Below are positions 11,046 through 23,700 of a stretch of 64,000 nt of DNA, piece by piece. Within the stretch, counting starts at the first letter, position 1, and every line of letters begins with the position of its first letter. The notes under the pieces were generated by a model, which was given only the letters and a program-made list of their open reading frames with translations, did not search any database and had not been told where the DNA came from. The stretch comes from Neoceratodus forsteri (Eukaryota > Chordata > Ceratodontiformes > Ceratodontidae): positions 58,422,001 through 58,486,000 of the forward strand of contig JADMNL010000028.1 of NCBI GenBank assembly GCA_016271365.2, written 5' to 3'. A program made the translations under genes and the position numbers.

Positions 11046-13422
11046 GCACTCTGTGCACAAACTATGACACAGTAAAAACTCCAGACTACTGGTCCCACGA
11101 CAAGAACTGTGCAGCCTGTTGCCCAGAAGAAGAAAACAACTGAAACCAGATTTTCACATCAGTGTTTCTTTGGGTACAGATAAATATGGATCATTTAGCA
11201 GCACGGGATTTCATTGTTGTGAACAGGAACATTACGAACTGCTGCCAGTCAGCACAGATTTCCTGCCCCCTTTAAACAAAGTAACCCAAGTATCTTAGTA
11301 TCAGCATGACGCTTATTGTGGACCTGCTGATCCGAATTCTAAATCTGCTAATGCATGAAAGTCTGGCCAGACAACCTCTTCAAGCCCTGCACTCAAAGCA
11401 TTTTTCTAGTATCCAGGAACACCTTTGCAAAATATAATATTCAAACAGAATTCAGTGTACTGTATATTTCAGTCCTTTTCTGTGCTTAACAACCCTTATT
11501 CTTTAGCACTGAGTGCATTTAGTTGAAAATTGGATCTTTGTGTCTTAGACTTCAACACATCCTCCGACTGTTCCACATGCTGATGTCATAATGCTTGGTT
11601 TGTGAAATTAGAGTAACTTCCACTAGAATAGATGGTTATGTTACCAATGGAATTATAAGTTCAGCAGAGGAAACAGAAGGAGGAGGAGATGAAGTCTGCG
11701 TGACAAAGATAACATTTTCATGTAAATGTCCTCAGTAATAAAGACTGAGGGGACATAAACATGTAAACAATAACATACGATGGGGTGTTGGTTAGCCTGT
11801 GATAAAAACACACCTATGGGCATACCGCCCCTAGACATGCATTTTTCACCAACCAACACCCCCGAACATTGTTACTGCGCTTATAAACTGGCTACATGTT
11901 GAGAAATATTTTCAGCATTTCAAAAATTGTAAAATATTAAAACTATTTTTCATTTCTGTGCTAAACAGTCTCTACACTTCAGTGCCATCATTAGAGGTAC
12001 GGTGCTGCTATGGTGACCTACAGCGTGGGGGTGGGAAGGGACAGACAACAAACCTGAGGGCTGGGTGTGTGTGTGTGTGTGTTTTGTTGTTGTAAAAACT
12101 GGTGACTGTAAAAGTGAGCACAGTCATTAGACTGCTTGGAAGATCGAGATTTTCTTACGGTCTTGCCAGCAGCATGCTATTATTTGCAGTAACAAGCTTT
12201 AAGAAGTGATGGCAGTCTGAGTTTCGCCACACGAGTGCGGGTCGGAAGGGAGAATGAGACGGCGCAGTCGGGAAAGAGAGAGGATGAAGTGAGGTCCATG
12301 GGCAGGGAGGGAGAACAAGCTTTTTTTTTTGTTTGTTAAATATTTTCCCAGTTTCAAGTGCTGGTTTTTTTGGTTTGTTGTAGAGCAAGTCTGCAAACTA
12401 GTAGTGGAGGAAAAATGACTGCCAGGTACAATTTGTTTCTACTTGATTAACTGCTCATTGATTTGTTTGGTAAACAGGACAGTGGGTACTGGCACTTTTT
12501 TAGCATGCTATACTTACAATAAAGAGTATAAAGAGCTGGAATACTGCCTCAGCCAATCACAACTGAGGACTGCTTTTATCCATTTTATAAAGCTTTATAA
12601 GCACTCGATGCTAATGCGCATGCCTGGAGTCTTGGCTTTACTTAACAAAACAGAGTTTTCTTACCATATAGTGATCGCTTTAAAAAATAAGTCGCTTAGA
12701 CCGGCTCACAGCACATCATAGTTTCTTTTTTGGCATTAAAATGATATGCCTTGAAAAAGTCAAACTCACTCATTAGCAAATTTACTGTTGTTCTGGCTTG
12801 GGGACGCGCAGGAGGAGCAGACCACTTCAGTTACGGTCAGGACTCTCAATATTCATTTTTTGTAATAAATACTGCTTTGCTACTATATGAAAGTTATTTA
12901 TTCATGATATATGCCATCAGTGAACATTTAGATGACAAGAGACACCAGGTTTTAGTATGTTAAAAAATAGTCAGCAAAAACTGACGGTGTCCTTTTAATT
13001 CTGTCCAAAAATAATATTTTAAAATGTTTTACCGCATACTGGAAAAACACTAAGAATGTTCTGCAGTACCACTATATAGCCACTGGATGGCAGCCAACTC
13101 CATATTTTAAGCCACAGTTCAGCATTAGCATGACTGGTAAAAGGGCATTTCTTTTTAGTTACAAACTCCCCTGCCCTTTGCTAAAGAATTACTGCTGTTC
13201 ATAAGTCCATTTTTCATGTCATTACTGACTAATGAGATAATATATAACATGAAGAGGGTGTGGAGGCATACAAACAAAGCAGAAAGCATTACTTAATATT
13301 TAATTGTAATGAGAAAGAAAAATTGTGACCTAAATGAGAAGGTCCCTGGAATACTGTCCTGGTACTTTTATCAGCTGAGTTACCAAGCCAACTGGCTAGC
13401 CTGAGCTTCCCGCAGTCAGCTT
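11046..13422. other. Unassigned intronic sequence
   Basis: A (TG)n run lies at about 12064-12081 and a T-rich run at 12320-12332. I see no transposase, RT or RNA gene, and the short open frames have no recognisable domain. Confidence 0.3.
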
Positions 13423-13600
13423 TGAGGCAGTATAGCACAGTGGTTTAAGGCTCTGAGCTGCAAACCTGGAGACCAGGGTATGAATCCCACAGCCCTCCAC
13501 TTGCACACTGTGTGACCCTGAGCAAGTCACTTAACTTCCTTGTGCTCCCAGGTCGCACCTGGAAACAAGCTTCAGTTTAGTGTGCTACTACTGGTTAAAC
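13423..13600 (+). repeat. MIR-like CORE-SINE
   Basis: The head is tRNA-like, with a good Pol III A box TAGCACAGTGG at 13433-13443 and a degenerate B box GGTATGAATCC at 13477-13487. The core follows, recognisable from MIR elements: CTGTGTGACCCTGAGCAAG near 13508 and TCACTTAACTTCC near 13527. Length and order fit the 5' half of a MIR. The 3' end is not preserved. Confidence 0.85.
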
Positions 13601-14774
13601 AATATCCCCTTCCCTTCAGATGCTAAGGACTTGTCAGTCCAGTATTAGCCATTGCTATGCATCTGAAACACAAGTGATAATGAGAGCGCAGTAATGTGAC
13701 CTTTCACACTATAACTGGTTGCAAATGCTTTGCATTATCTAACACTGCACCAATAATTTCTTTAATTCAGTTAAAAATTAAGGTTAGAAACCTTACGAAA
13801 GTTCTGGCCTATCAGCACAGTACCAGCAGGCGCCAGAGGAGTACAACGCCCACTGATGGAGACCATGAAAATCTGCTTTTTTTCTTTGCCGTTCAGCATA
13901 CTAGTCTCTTATGGGCTCATCTTTTTTGGTTTTTTGGCACATAAAGGGTTTACACAAGTAATAAACTCCTTATGAAACAAGCCTAGGTTGCGACATGATG
14001 CAATTATGGGGACTAAGTCAATCCCACCCAGAACTGAGATGCGTAAGTTCTCCTGAGGGGTGGGGGATAGTATCAAAGAAAAATTGCTGGAACAGGACTG
14101 GTTTCTTAAATCCAGCAACAAATATGTAATTAACCAAAAACAGGCGAGCCGCACACACCCTTCAGAATGAGCAGTCAAGAACCATGATGGTCAACAGTAA
14201 CTACTGAGTTGGGAGAAAGTATTTAAACAAAATTCAAGGAAAAAACAAAGTTCTCACCGATGCACTACTGTTGAGAAGACAGCCCAAAAGTGTAATGTGT
14301 CTCCCCCCAACCCCACCCAACGCTACTCCTAAGGCCAAGTGCAGGTAGTGTCTCTACTCTGCAGTAGCACAGGATCGGCAACCCGTGTTACACAACACAG
14401 GACTGCTCAGGGACTACACACAGCGCTGCGGAATCTATAGCGAACGTCAGTTGCTATGGACTCTAGGATGCTGTCAGAGAGGCTTGCAGGGGGCTGTCCT
14501 ATGTGGGGCAGCATAAGTTTTAAATAAAACAAAATGTTGGAGTAAATGCACATGAAAAACGAGAAATACAGTTAAGTCAACGTTTTGCCCCAAGGTCTTT
14601 TTCAGGAACTATGCTCAATTATTTCTTTCTAGATAATTCCTGAAGAAGTCCTACGGTCGAAACATTGATTTGTACTTGGACTATTGTCAGCCTGACTTTA
14701 ATCTAGTAGCCGACTGGCTGGATAAATCGAGGGAGAGTGTCTGCGAGTGGAGCACTGAGGTTTAACTAGGTATG
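13601..14774. other. Unassigned intronic sequence
   Basis: The short inverted pair CAAGGTCTTTTTCAGGAA (14592-14609) and TTCCTGAAGAAGTCCTACGG (near 14637) could form a hairpin. Such CTGAAGAAG motifs are common near retroelement 3' ends, but I cannot assign it. Confidence 0.3.
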
Positions 14775-16290
14775 GTCATTTATTTCATTTTTTGATTTAA
14801 ACATTTGGTAACTGGGAAAAGCACACTGAGTCAAGGCTCGTTTCCAGGTGAGAACCGGGGAAGATAAGACGGCAGAAATGCATAATACAGGATACATACA
14901 ATCATATATAGATAACAGTTTTATACGGAAGGGGACTCATTGTAACCTTGCACCATTGTGAGGCCTTTAGAGAGTAGCTGGGTAATGCCAGGTAGCAAGG
15001 TATAAACACCTATCTTTGCATGTACATAAATTCTGGAAAACATAAAATACTTAAGGTTAGCTACATGCCCAAGTTTATTTAGGCAGAGGTAGGGTGGAGG
15101 GAACGTGCCATCTGGGGAAGGCTAGGAACAGGTACAGGTGGGATGTGGAAGTTGACGAATTTGATGCATAATGGAGTTGTGAGAGGGTGTGTTTCTTACT
15201 AGTGGTGGTGGTTGGTTCCATAAAGAGGGGAGCCTGTAGGTGAAGGCGAATGTGCCCCTAGATGATGAAGGCTTAGGGAGTGAGAAGGAATGGTAGTCCC
15301 TAGAGCATAGTGAGTATGGTTGAGAGGCTGCTGGTGTCAGTCTCTCTGCCAAGTAAGGGGGGAGCAGAATATGGATATAAAGGAGACGGAGTGGCTGAAA
15401 CAACAGTGGGAGGGGTGGGATGCCGAGAGTAGAGAGCACAGTGCAGTGGTGAGTTCTGAGGGCGCAGTTTGTAGCAAAGTGGCAGAAGTCGTAGAGGAGG
15501 GAGTTGAGCCTGTTTAATAAAGAGGAAGGGGTAGTGCAGTACACTATGTCAGTGTAGTCAAAGATGAGAGTGATCATTTTAGTTAATCAAATGTGTGTTA
15601 CTGGTAATGGGAGGGAGTCTCCAGTTCTGTAAAGTAGGCCACGCTTTGGGCAAAGCTTCGAGGTGATGGCATCAATGTGGACTGAGACGTTTAACAGGGC
15701 GTCGAGCCACACTCCTAAACATTTGTAGGAGGAGACAGCATTTATTGTGGTTCTGTCTACGGAGGTGATAGCAAGAGGACAAGGTACTCTCTCTCAAGTT
15801 TTTGGGCGGACAAAGAAGTCATGGAAACAGTTTTGGATGAGTTTATTTTGAGTTGGTTTTCCTGAAACCAGGATTGCATGTTGTGATATTCATGCTGTAA
15901 CAGGGATTGAACGTCGCTTAGAACTGGGCTTGATGTGAAGAGGACGGTGGTGTCCACATGCATGCGGATGAGAGATCTACAGCAAACAGACGGGAGGTCA
16001 ATAATCAACAGGGAGAACATAATGGGCCTAGAATCGATCCTTCGGGGACACCAGCAAGTATGGGGAGGGGGGAGTGGAGTTTGCAATCCTGACAGACTGA
16101 AGCTTGTTTTCGAGATACGATCTGAACCATTTAATTGTGGGGGGGGGGTCTGAGTCCGGCGACCTTGAGTTTATTTAGGAGTAGGTGGTGAGAGACTGAG
16201 TCAAAGGCCTTAGCCAAATCTGCAAAGATTGCAGCAGTTAGCTGGCCTTGGTCTGCGGCCGACCGGATGTGTCCGGTCACGCTGCTAACC
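14775..16290 (-). mobile_element. L2/Rex1-like LINE, 5'-truncated
   Basis: On the minus strand the fragment runs from an RT section at about 16250 (FADLAKAFDSVSHHLLLNKL) to an A-rich 3' tail near 14775-14800. RT finger/palm remnants, the thumb region and a long 3' untranslated part are in the expected order. The family (L2 versus Rex1/Babar) is not resolved. Confidence 0.75.
15122..16290 (-). pseudogene. LINE reverse transcriptase fragment (L2/Rex1-like), broken
   Basis: In minus-strand order the fragment shows the KAFDSVSHHLL motif near 16210, a degenerate active-site region (HVDTTVLFTSSPVLSDVQS near 15945-15960, where the usual YADDT has become HVDTT), then SWFQENQLKINSSKT and SYKCLGVWLDALLN. 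The C-terminal 151 residues (15122-15577) remain open, including LRTHHCTVLSTLG and RLPSLWNQPPPLVR. Frameshifts and stops separate the blocks and the endonuclease is absent. The change in the catalytic box indicates a dead copy. Confidence 0.78.
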
Positions 16291-16616
16291 AACTTGCAAT
16301 CTGCACTTCTTTGTATTCCTCACTGCACTCAAGTGCTGTTTGTTAACACTTTTTCACATCTGTGCAATAAAAACCTGTTTCTGACAGAGTGCGCAGTCTC
16401 TGTGTTGTTGCTTGCTTGGTTTTCTAAGCATCCGATTTTATATAAGCACCACAGGCTCTGTTTCTTTCTGGATGTATGGAGGTATGTATGGATGGATAGC
16501 TCCCATTCAGCCAATCAAAAGGCTCCATTTATCTAATCCATGTTATATTTACCAGCAATAACCAACCTGTTTTGTGACATGGACAGTAGGGTTTACAAGA
16601 ATAGTTCCATTCTTAC

Positions 16617-16736
16617 CTGTACCACAGGAGGTCGCTGTAGTGTAGTTGTTGGTGGCACCGTTGTCTGGGCTTGTGACACCTGCTTGATGATGGTAGTTGG
16701 TGCCACCGGCCGTGCAATGATAGATGTTCCAGGAGC
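16617..16736 (-). CDS. TAF4: TAF4 internal coding exon (second of three in window)
   Basis: This exon is 120 nt, 40 residues, phase 0 at both ends. It begins APGTSIIARPVAPTTIIKQ, continues VSQAQTTVPPTTTLQR, and ends PPVVQ. It is the most conserved of the three against recalled human TAF4 (APGTPIIARQVTPTTIIKQ, then VSQAQTTVQ). The acceptor is a T-rich tract ending TTTTAG next to 16736 and the donor is GTAAGAA from 16616. The segment belongs to the Gln/Thr-rich activator-interaction region. The 5' remnant of a CR1 LINE starts only about 110-150 bp upstream of the acceptor (near 16850-16880), so retroelement sequence sits close to the branch-point region. No frameshift or stop is present in the exon. 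Confidence 0.93.
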
Positions 16737-16884
16737 CTAAAATTAAAAGAAAACAGCAAACATTTTCTTTAAGCCTTCACAGTTTAATGAAGCGTAACTT
16801 TATGCAATGTATAAAAAAAAAAAACATAACAAACATAAAGCTATTTAGGGAACCTAAAATATATAAGGAGAAGGAAACAACTCC

Positions 16885-17380
16885 TGGTGGGGACTCCACT
16901 GTTAGGAGAGTAGAACTGGGGAGGGAGGGAGGGAGAGGGAGGTAAGGTGCCTGCCAGGCGCCATTGGCTTGGAGGAACAGGGAGCGAATCCTCAGGATCG
17001 CGGGAGCGGCTGCACAGGGGAAGGAGCTAGATGTCATTGTCCACCTAGGAACAAATGACCTGGCTGGGAAAGGAATCAGAACAGTGCAGGATGAGTTTGT
17101 GGAGGGGCCTTAGACAACTGGCATGCACGGGTAACCTTCTCGGAGGTGCTGCCTGTCTATGGCATGGGTGAGGCTAGGGTGCTCCACACCATGGGATTCA
17201 ATCAATCAGTGGTTGAAAACCTGGTGCAGAGATCAGGGGTTTGGCTTCATTGGGGACTGGGGGTCCACTTGGAGTGATGCAGGCCTATACTGGCGCGATG
17301 GTCTGCATCTGTCCAGGAGGGGAACCAGGATCCTGGGTGATAGGCTAAAATACTTAACTGGCAAGCATTTAAACTAGCCA
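16885..17380 (+). pseudogene. CR1 ORF1 esterase-like domain remnant
   Basis: A GDSTVR motif near 16889 and HLGTNDLAGKG near 17044-17076 are the GDS block and the HxGTND block of SGNH-type esterase domains described in CR1/L2 ORF1 proteins. Stops and frame changes lie between them. The N-terminal part of ORF1 is absent. Confidence 0.72.
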
Positions 17381-17539
17381 AGGGGGGAGGCACCCCCCCA
17401 AAAAAATATCAGGGTAGTTAGTGAGGTAAACACCAAGAGAGAGAAGTCGATAGGGAGAAGGGCAGGGGTAAATGGAGAGAACAACAAAGGCAGTAAGGAC
17501 AGGGATGGGGCAAAAAAGGGTAAGGCCATCAAGAAATGG

Positions 17540-17902
17540 AGGGTAATGAGTACCAATGCCCGTAGTCTGGACAACAAGCTCCCTGAACTGGTGGCCTTGA
17601 TGGAAGAGGGAGAGGGATATTGTGGCAGTCGCAGAAACCTGGTACTCAGAGAACCATGACTGGGATGTTAACATACCAGGGTATACAACCTACAGGAGAG
17701 ACAGGAAGGGTAGAAGAGGGGGAGGAGTAGCTCTCTGTGTAAGGGAAGGGATAAAAGCAACGAAACAAAAGAGTAAACAGGGAAGAGAGGAGGCACTGTG
17801 GATCACCTTTGAGACTGGAAATGGCACCACAATAAGCAGAGGAGTTGTATACAGACTCCCCTCTCAGGGGGAGGGAATGGACAAGGATATGATAGAAGGG
17901 TA
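17540..17902 (+). pseudogene. CR1 endonuclease fragment
   Basis: The start of an APE-type endonuclease is readable: STNARSLDNKLPEL near 17550, VAVAETWYSENHDWDVNIPG near 17624-17680, then GGGVALCVREGI and GVVYRLP. These match the N-terminal half, including the catalytic Glu in ETW. The C-terminal half with the GDLN and SDH blocks is deleted at about 17902. Confidence 0.85.
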
Positions 17903-18740
17903 GACCAGTGGACGTCCTCTTTCTAGACTTCAGCAAGGCATTTGACGCTGTTCCTCACGTGGGCCTGTTGGATAAGCTGGGAGAAATGGGGGTGGGGAAC
18001 CAGATGATCAGATGATAGGCAATTGGCTCCAGGACCGGACCCAGAGGGTCGTAGTTGGCGGGATAGTCTCATCCCCAAGGAGGGTCATTAGTAGGGTCCC
18101 ACAGGGATCAGTCCTTGGGCCCCTTCTGTTCAATGCCTACGTCTCTGACATAAGGACAGGAATCAGGAGTGAGATGAGTCTCTTTGCGGATGACTCGAAA
18201 CTGGGGGCGGTGGTGGATGGGGAGGAGGGGAGGGTGGCCCTACAGGGGGACCTGGAGGCTCTGGAAAGATGGTCTAGAAAGTGGAAGCTGAGGTTCAATG
18301 CAGGGAAATGCAAGGTACTCCACCTGGAGGCCAGAAACCCAGGCCAAGTGTACACCCTGGGGATGCTACAAGTCTCGATGGCTGAGAGGGACCTGGGGGT
18401 GGTGGTGGATGTCAAGATGAACAACTCTGAGACTTGTAGGAGGGCAGCAGCCAAGGCCAACAGGATGCTGGGATGCATCGCTAGGGGATCACCTCCAGAA
18501 GGAGGAGTGATACTCCCTCTGTATAACTGCTTGGTGAGGCCGCACCTTGAGTACTGCGTGCAGTTTGGAGCCACACCTAAGAGGACATTAACCTCCTGGA
18601 GAGGGTCCAGAGGAGGGCAACCAAAATGATTTGGGGCTTGGGGACAGGACCTATGAGGAGAGGCTTGAAGAGCTAAATATGTACATTGGAAGAGAGAAGG
18701 GACGGGGGACATGATAGAGGTCTTCAGGTACATGAAGAGG
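17903..18740 (+). pseudogene. CR1 reverse transcriptase C-terminal part
   Basis: The fragment begins at the palm (DVLFLDFSKAFDAVPHVGLL near 17915). A 205-codon open frame at 18012-18629 holds PQGSVLGPLLFNAYVSD, the active site LFADDSKLG near 18180, LRFNAGKCKVLHL, ERDLGVVVDVKMNN and [12 protein letters not shown]. The catalytic FADD is intact. The frame breaks near 18590, before the thumb end, and the N-terminal RT fingers are missing, so the protein is not functional. Confidence 0.9.
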
Positions 18741-19120
18741 GTAAATAGGGGAGGAACAGTCAGGGTGCTTGAAGGAAGGAGGAGGGGCCACTAGAGGGCA
18801 TGGGTGGAAGCTGGAGGGGAAGATTCAGGGAGAAAGGAGGAGGTGCTACTTCACTGAGAGGGTGGTGGAGCCATGGAATGCACTGCCTAGGGGGCTGGTG
18901 GAGGCAGAGACAGTGGAGGGTTCAAGAGGGGTGGGACAGGTACAGGAAGGGTTCTGGAAGCAAAATCCAATGCAGCAAGAATATCGAACTGGGAAGGGAG
19001 AAGCCACAGAAGGCGAGGGGGACAGCAAGATCAGCACCCAGGGTGGGGGCTGACCAAACGAGCAGACACGAAAGACCATTAGGTCTATTCTGCTGGCATT
19101 TTAGTATGTTAGTATGTTAG

Positions 19121-20772
19121 AAGGCATCCTTAGGATGGCAGAGAAAGGGGAGATATTGTTGATGTGGGACCTGAATATGCCAGATGTTAACTGGAGCACC
19201 TCTGCTGCAGCCACAACCAAGAGCAGGGCCATTCTCGATGCCCTACAGGGGGCATGCCTCAGACAGCTAGTGTTGGAACCCAGTCGGGAGGGAGCAATCT
19301 TAGACCTCGTACTCTCAAATGGGAACAGTGAGAAGATCTCAGATCTAGAAGTGGGTAGCCATCTGGGAACAAGTGACCACCAAACAGTGTGTTTCACAAT
19401 AAACTCAGCTGCAGAGTCAAGCCATACAAAAGTGAGGGTACTGGATTTCAGGAGATCTGACTTTGTCAAAATGGGAGAGTGCCCTAGAAAAGCACTAGCA
19501 AACAGGAAAGAAGGAAGGGTGGAGCAACAATGGGGAAACATCAAAATTGCCATCACAGAGGCAACAAGCCTTTGTGTGAAGTAAATAAACAAATCAAAAC
19601 GAAAGAAAAAGCCACTATGGTTCTCAAAAGAGGTGGCGGGGAAGGTTAGGGAGAGAAGATAGCATTTAGGAAGTATAAGGAAACACAGAAGGAGCAGGAC
19701 AAAGAACTGTACCAGTTAAGGCAGAAGGAAGTAGGGCAGGCAGTCAGAATAGCAAAGGCCCAGACTGAGGAAAAGATAGCCAACTTGGTTAAGAAGGGGG
19801 ATAAAACCTTTTATAGGTACATCAGCGAGTGTAGAAAGACAAAGGGAGGAACAGTGAGGCTGAACAGAATGGACGGTGGGTGGGCAGAGAGGGACAGTGA
19901 AAAAGCAGGGATACTGAACGAATACTTCTGCTCAGTATTCACAAAAGAGGAGGAGGGGGAGGTACCTAATCCAATTAACAGAAGCACTCTGGATAGGCGC
20001 CGATCCCAGTCCTTTCACAGAAGAAAGGGTTCTGAAAGAACTCCTAAAACTGAAGGTGGAAAAAACAATCGGGCCTCACGGGATTCACCCCAGAATTCTT
20101 AAAGAATTAAGGGGAGAACTAGTGACGCCACTGACTACCCTTTTTAACAAATCATGGGAGGATGGTGTGGTACCTAAGGACTGGAGGAGGGTGGATGTGA
20201 TTCCCCTTCACAAAAGTGGGAGCAAGACACAGGCAGGAAACTACAGACCTGTCAGTCTGACCTCTGTGGTAGGCAAAATGATGGAATCATTTCTGAAGGA
20301 AAGAACTGTTGAGTACCTAGAGGCCAGTGGAGCACAGGACCCAAGGCAGCAAGGGATTCACAGCGGGAAGGTCATGTCAGACGAATCTAATCGATTTCTT
20401 TGACTGGGTGACCAAAGTAGTAGACCAGGGAGGGGCTGTGGATATGGCCTACCTAGATCTTAGCAAGACATTTGACACAGTCGCACACAAAAGATTAATA
20501 AACAAATTAGCCAGCCTGGGAGTGGGTCCGAGGGTGGTAGCCTGGGTAAAACATTGGATAGACAACAGGACACTGAAGATAATAGTAAACGGAGCCCACT
20601 CTGAAGAAAGGGGGTTACTAGTGGGGTACCACTGGGTCCAGTCCTTTTTAATGTCTTTATAAGTGACACTGCAGAGGGTATGGAAGGAAAAGTATTCCTC
20701 TTTGCAGATGACACAAATATCTGCAACAGGACTGCTACACAAGGGGAGGGGGTTGGAAAGGATGAGAAGGGA
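19121..20772 (+). pseudogene. CR1 endonuclease C-terminus and RT (upstream part)
   Basis: The endonuclease end is readable in 19114-19584: WDLNMPDVNWSTSAA (first Gly of GDLN lost), then LDLVLSNG and TSDHQTVCFTIN, which is the SDH block. After a linker come RT blocks: IGPHGIHPRILKEL near 20065, NYRPVSLTSVVGKMMESFLK near 20240, VDMAYLDLSKTFDTVAHK near 20440, and LFADDTNIC near 20697. Frameshifts occur near 20060, 20340 and 20650. The catalytic FADD survives. Confidence 0.87.
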
Positions 20773-20780
20773 CTTGGCAA

Positions 20781-23700
20781 TAGGGTTGTCACGGTATGAC
20801 AGTGTCATGGTATACCGCGCTGTCCGAAGTCACGGTATTGATACCGTGGACAATTTCTGATACTGCGATAACCGTGATTCATGTATACCGCGGTATTGAG
20901 ACCTTTCAAGTCTTTTTTTCGCATTTTTCGGGACGACTGTCCCTTAACACACCAATTCTCCCTGATGTAAGAGTTTGAAGAGGCTTCTTTTTCATGCATA
21001 AATTGTTTTGTGGATGCAACATCCACTGTCTGCTGCAGTGCTGTACAGACTAGTAAGGTTAGATTTAGGTGTCCACTCCATAAGCAGACTGATGATGTCG
21101 ATTGAGAGACCTTCAATAAAATTTAAGTCAGTCTTTTGACTTCTTCCTTCCATTTTTTTAATTTTCAATTTTCAGTTTCAGGACAAAGTTTTTTTAGTCA
21201 TCATGTAATTTGTGTGTGTCACACGGAGTGCCACACAAGGCACACAGAGGCCAAGTGAGTATTAAGCCACCAGTGACAGATAAGTAATAACTGCTTCCTT
21301 AATGGCAAATGACGAGAACAGACTGTGCGCAACAGCACACAAAAGTCAGTGTGCTGTGTGAGTGCAACTGTATTACTCACACAGTGTACACTGACTGCAC
21401 AGTACACACGAAGTGCAGCACACTGCTTGCACAAAAAGCCACACTGTAAATACACAATGCGCATCATTATTGTCCTCTCCTCTGCTGTTCGTGGGAACAG
21501 AAGCAGAAAATTATGTACTGGTTTCAAAATGAGTGACATCCCTCCAGAAAAGCTGAACAGCAACAACAAAACACGTTTGTTGAGGGTTACATCCCCCTCT
21601 GCGACAATTCCACAGCGCCCAACACTACGGCGACAGCAGTACCAGGTCGCTGTAGTATCGGCGCGGGACTCCACCACTGCATTCAGGGGTATTACACCCC
21701 CTCCACAAAATCACTCAGACTGAGTTGGTTATTTAAGTAGCAGGGGGTGGGGGGGACATATGGGTGTCGACCAACCATCCTAAATATGTTTGTTGATTGG
21801 ACTTGAGCAGTGGGCATGGAATGGGGTGAGGGAGGGATCAGCAGCAGTAACCAGGCCCAGCATCAAAATCTGTTATGTTATTTTGTTAACAGTAACACTG
21901 TGTAACATGTCGTCTGTCATGTCATGTAATGATTATCATGTTAAGTTTACTTATCTTTATGGGTAACAGTTTTAACAAACTGTCTGTGGTTGGTTGTCAC
22001 TGTGTGTACAGACTCAGTCTGCAGACTGGTCAGCCACCTCATCGGCAGGGCCAGTGAGTGACAGATAAGACCGCAGTGATCATTCATTCACATTACTAAC
22101 TGTTGGGCTGCTGGTGCTGTCTCGAGTGGCCGTGCGTGTTCATGTTCATTCACTGTAAGTCTGAACTATAGAGAGCAGACAGTCCTGTCAGAGGCACAAA
22201 ACTGTCAAGGTTAGTCATACAGAGAATGAGATACACACCGAGGACTTTTTCAGGTTCATTTTTTGTTAAATAATAACACAAAAATCGCCATGACGCTAGT
22301 GCCATTTGATTTGCAAACTGCAGTTTTGCATTACACTTACATTCCGTGTTTTTCAGTTTCATTGATAAGAACTGGCACTAGTAGTCTGTGTGTTCCTTCA
22401 GTTTTCATTCCCAGTTGTTCCCCATCCCTCCATCTGATTCTGCAGCACAAAGGCACTGCTGCCCAGTGCACCTGCAGTGTGGATAACGAATTTGACGCCC
22501 GCCAACACATGCCATATCCGGAGTGCACTCTGCTCGCTAATCCAAATTCTTTCCGACATCTGCTACTGTTGCTTCCTGACTCCCGAGTCCGAGTCCTCCC
22601 TCCCTGTCCTCCTAATGTGATTTGTGATCTTTCATACTTGGCATTGGCTATTCAGCTGACCTAGCACATTTAGTGAAGTTGTTGTCTTGTCTCATCTGTC
22701 TGCCTGATGCACCCGGAGTCCCTCCAGTCCAGTTCCACTGTGGACCACTTCATGTCTCTCCCTCTGTCTGATCGCCTGATGCCCCAACTAGAGTGGTCCC
22801 TAGGATGGAGCGAGTCCTACTCCTGACTTCTGATGAGTCCTCTCTGACTGACTCATGCCATCTGTGCCACAAAAATTTGGTTGGCTGGCTCAGCAGAGCT
22901 CTTGGCTGACTGTGGCTGGGGACTACCTAACACAAAACCAATAAGGGAAATTAATTGCGTAATTACTCTTAGCCTAGCTGCTAGCTTAACAATTAGTCAC
23001 TTGACTCAGCAGTCACCAACCATGGTGCTGAGGATATATAGGCTAATTCCTTTACTGCTATGCAGGACTCCAGTCCTCCTGAGTCACTCATCATATCACG
23101 AAACTTGACTCATGAGTCCGAGGTGGCAACAAGATGACTTGAGTCACCTGGGGGGGCTACCTGAAACAAAACCCAATGGAAAAAGTAATTTAAATTCATA
23201 AATTTCTTAATTACTTAAATAGCTAGTAGCTTAAAAATCAACAAAAAAAGCAGAGAAATGAGTGCCTGCCACGGCACTGAGGATATATAAGTGGATTCCT
23301 TTAATGCGAGATTGCACTCATGTCACAGTCACATGACTCAACTCACAACAGCACGACTCACTCAACCAAAGCAAGCCAAGCAAGCAACTCACATTGGCTC
23401 ACTGCCTCAGCTGGAGGTTACTGCAGTTAAATAGCTATTACCTACCTTAAAAAAGAAAAAACACAGCCAATGAGTGCCTGCCACTGCCACGGCATTAGGA
23501 TATGTAAGCTGATTCGTTTACTGTCAGACTTGACTCATGTCACAGTCACACGACTCGACCCGAGTCACAGTATAGCATGACTGACTCAACCTAAGAAAGG
23601 CAAGCAAGCAGCTCACACTGGCTCACTGCCTCAGCTGGAGGCTACTGTAGCTAGGTACCTAGTATATTAAAAAAGGGAAAAAGCAGCCAGCATGACATTT

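Larger units (their letters stand above)
4639..16616 (-). other. TAF4: TAF4 intron (11,978 bp)
   Basis: The intron is bounded by the donor at 16616 (GTAAGA) and the acceptor ending at 4639 (CCACAG). It contains a tRNA-derived SINE, the inverted minisatellite, a MIR-like SINE and an L2/Rex1-like LINE. The rest is unassigned sequence. Confidence 0.88.
16880..19120 (+). mobile_element. CR1 LINE copy 1, internally deleted
   Basis: This copy keeps an ORF1 end, an endonuclease N-terminus, an RT C-terminus and the 3' end. Its tail is a TTAGTATG repeat (19101-19120) of the kind seen at CR1 3' ends, and the same tail occurs in the copies ending at 29602 and 54295. An internal deletion near 17902 joins the endonuclease directly to the RT palm. 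Confidence 0.9.

Noticed and set aside
13433..13510. Possible tRNA gene
   Set aside because: A- and B-box-like motifs are present, but the B box is degenerate and a MIR core follows, so it is a SINE.
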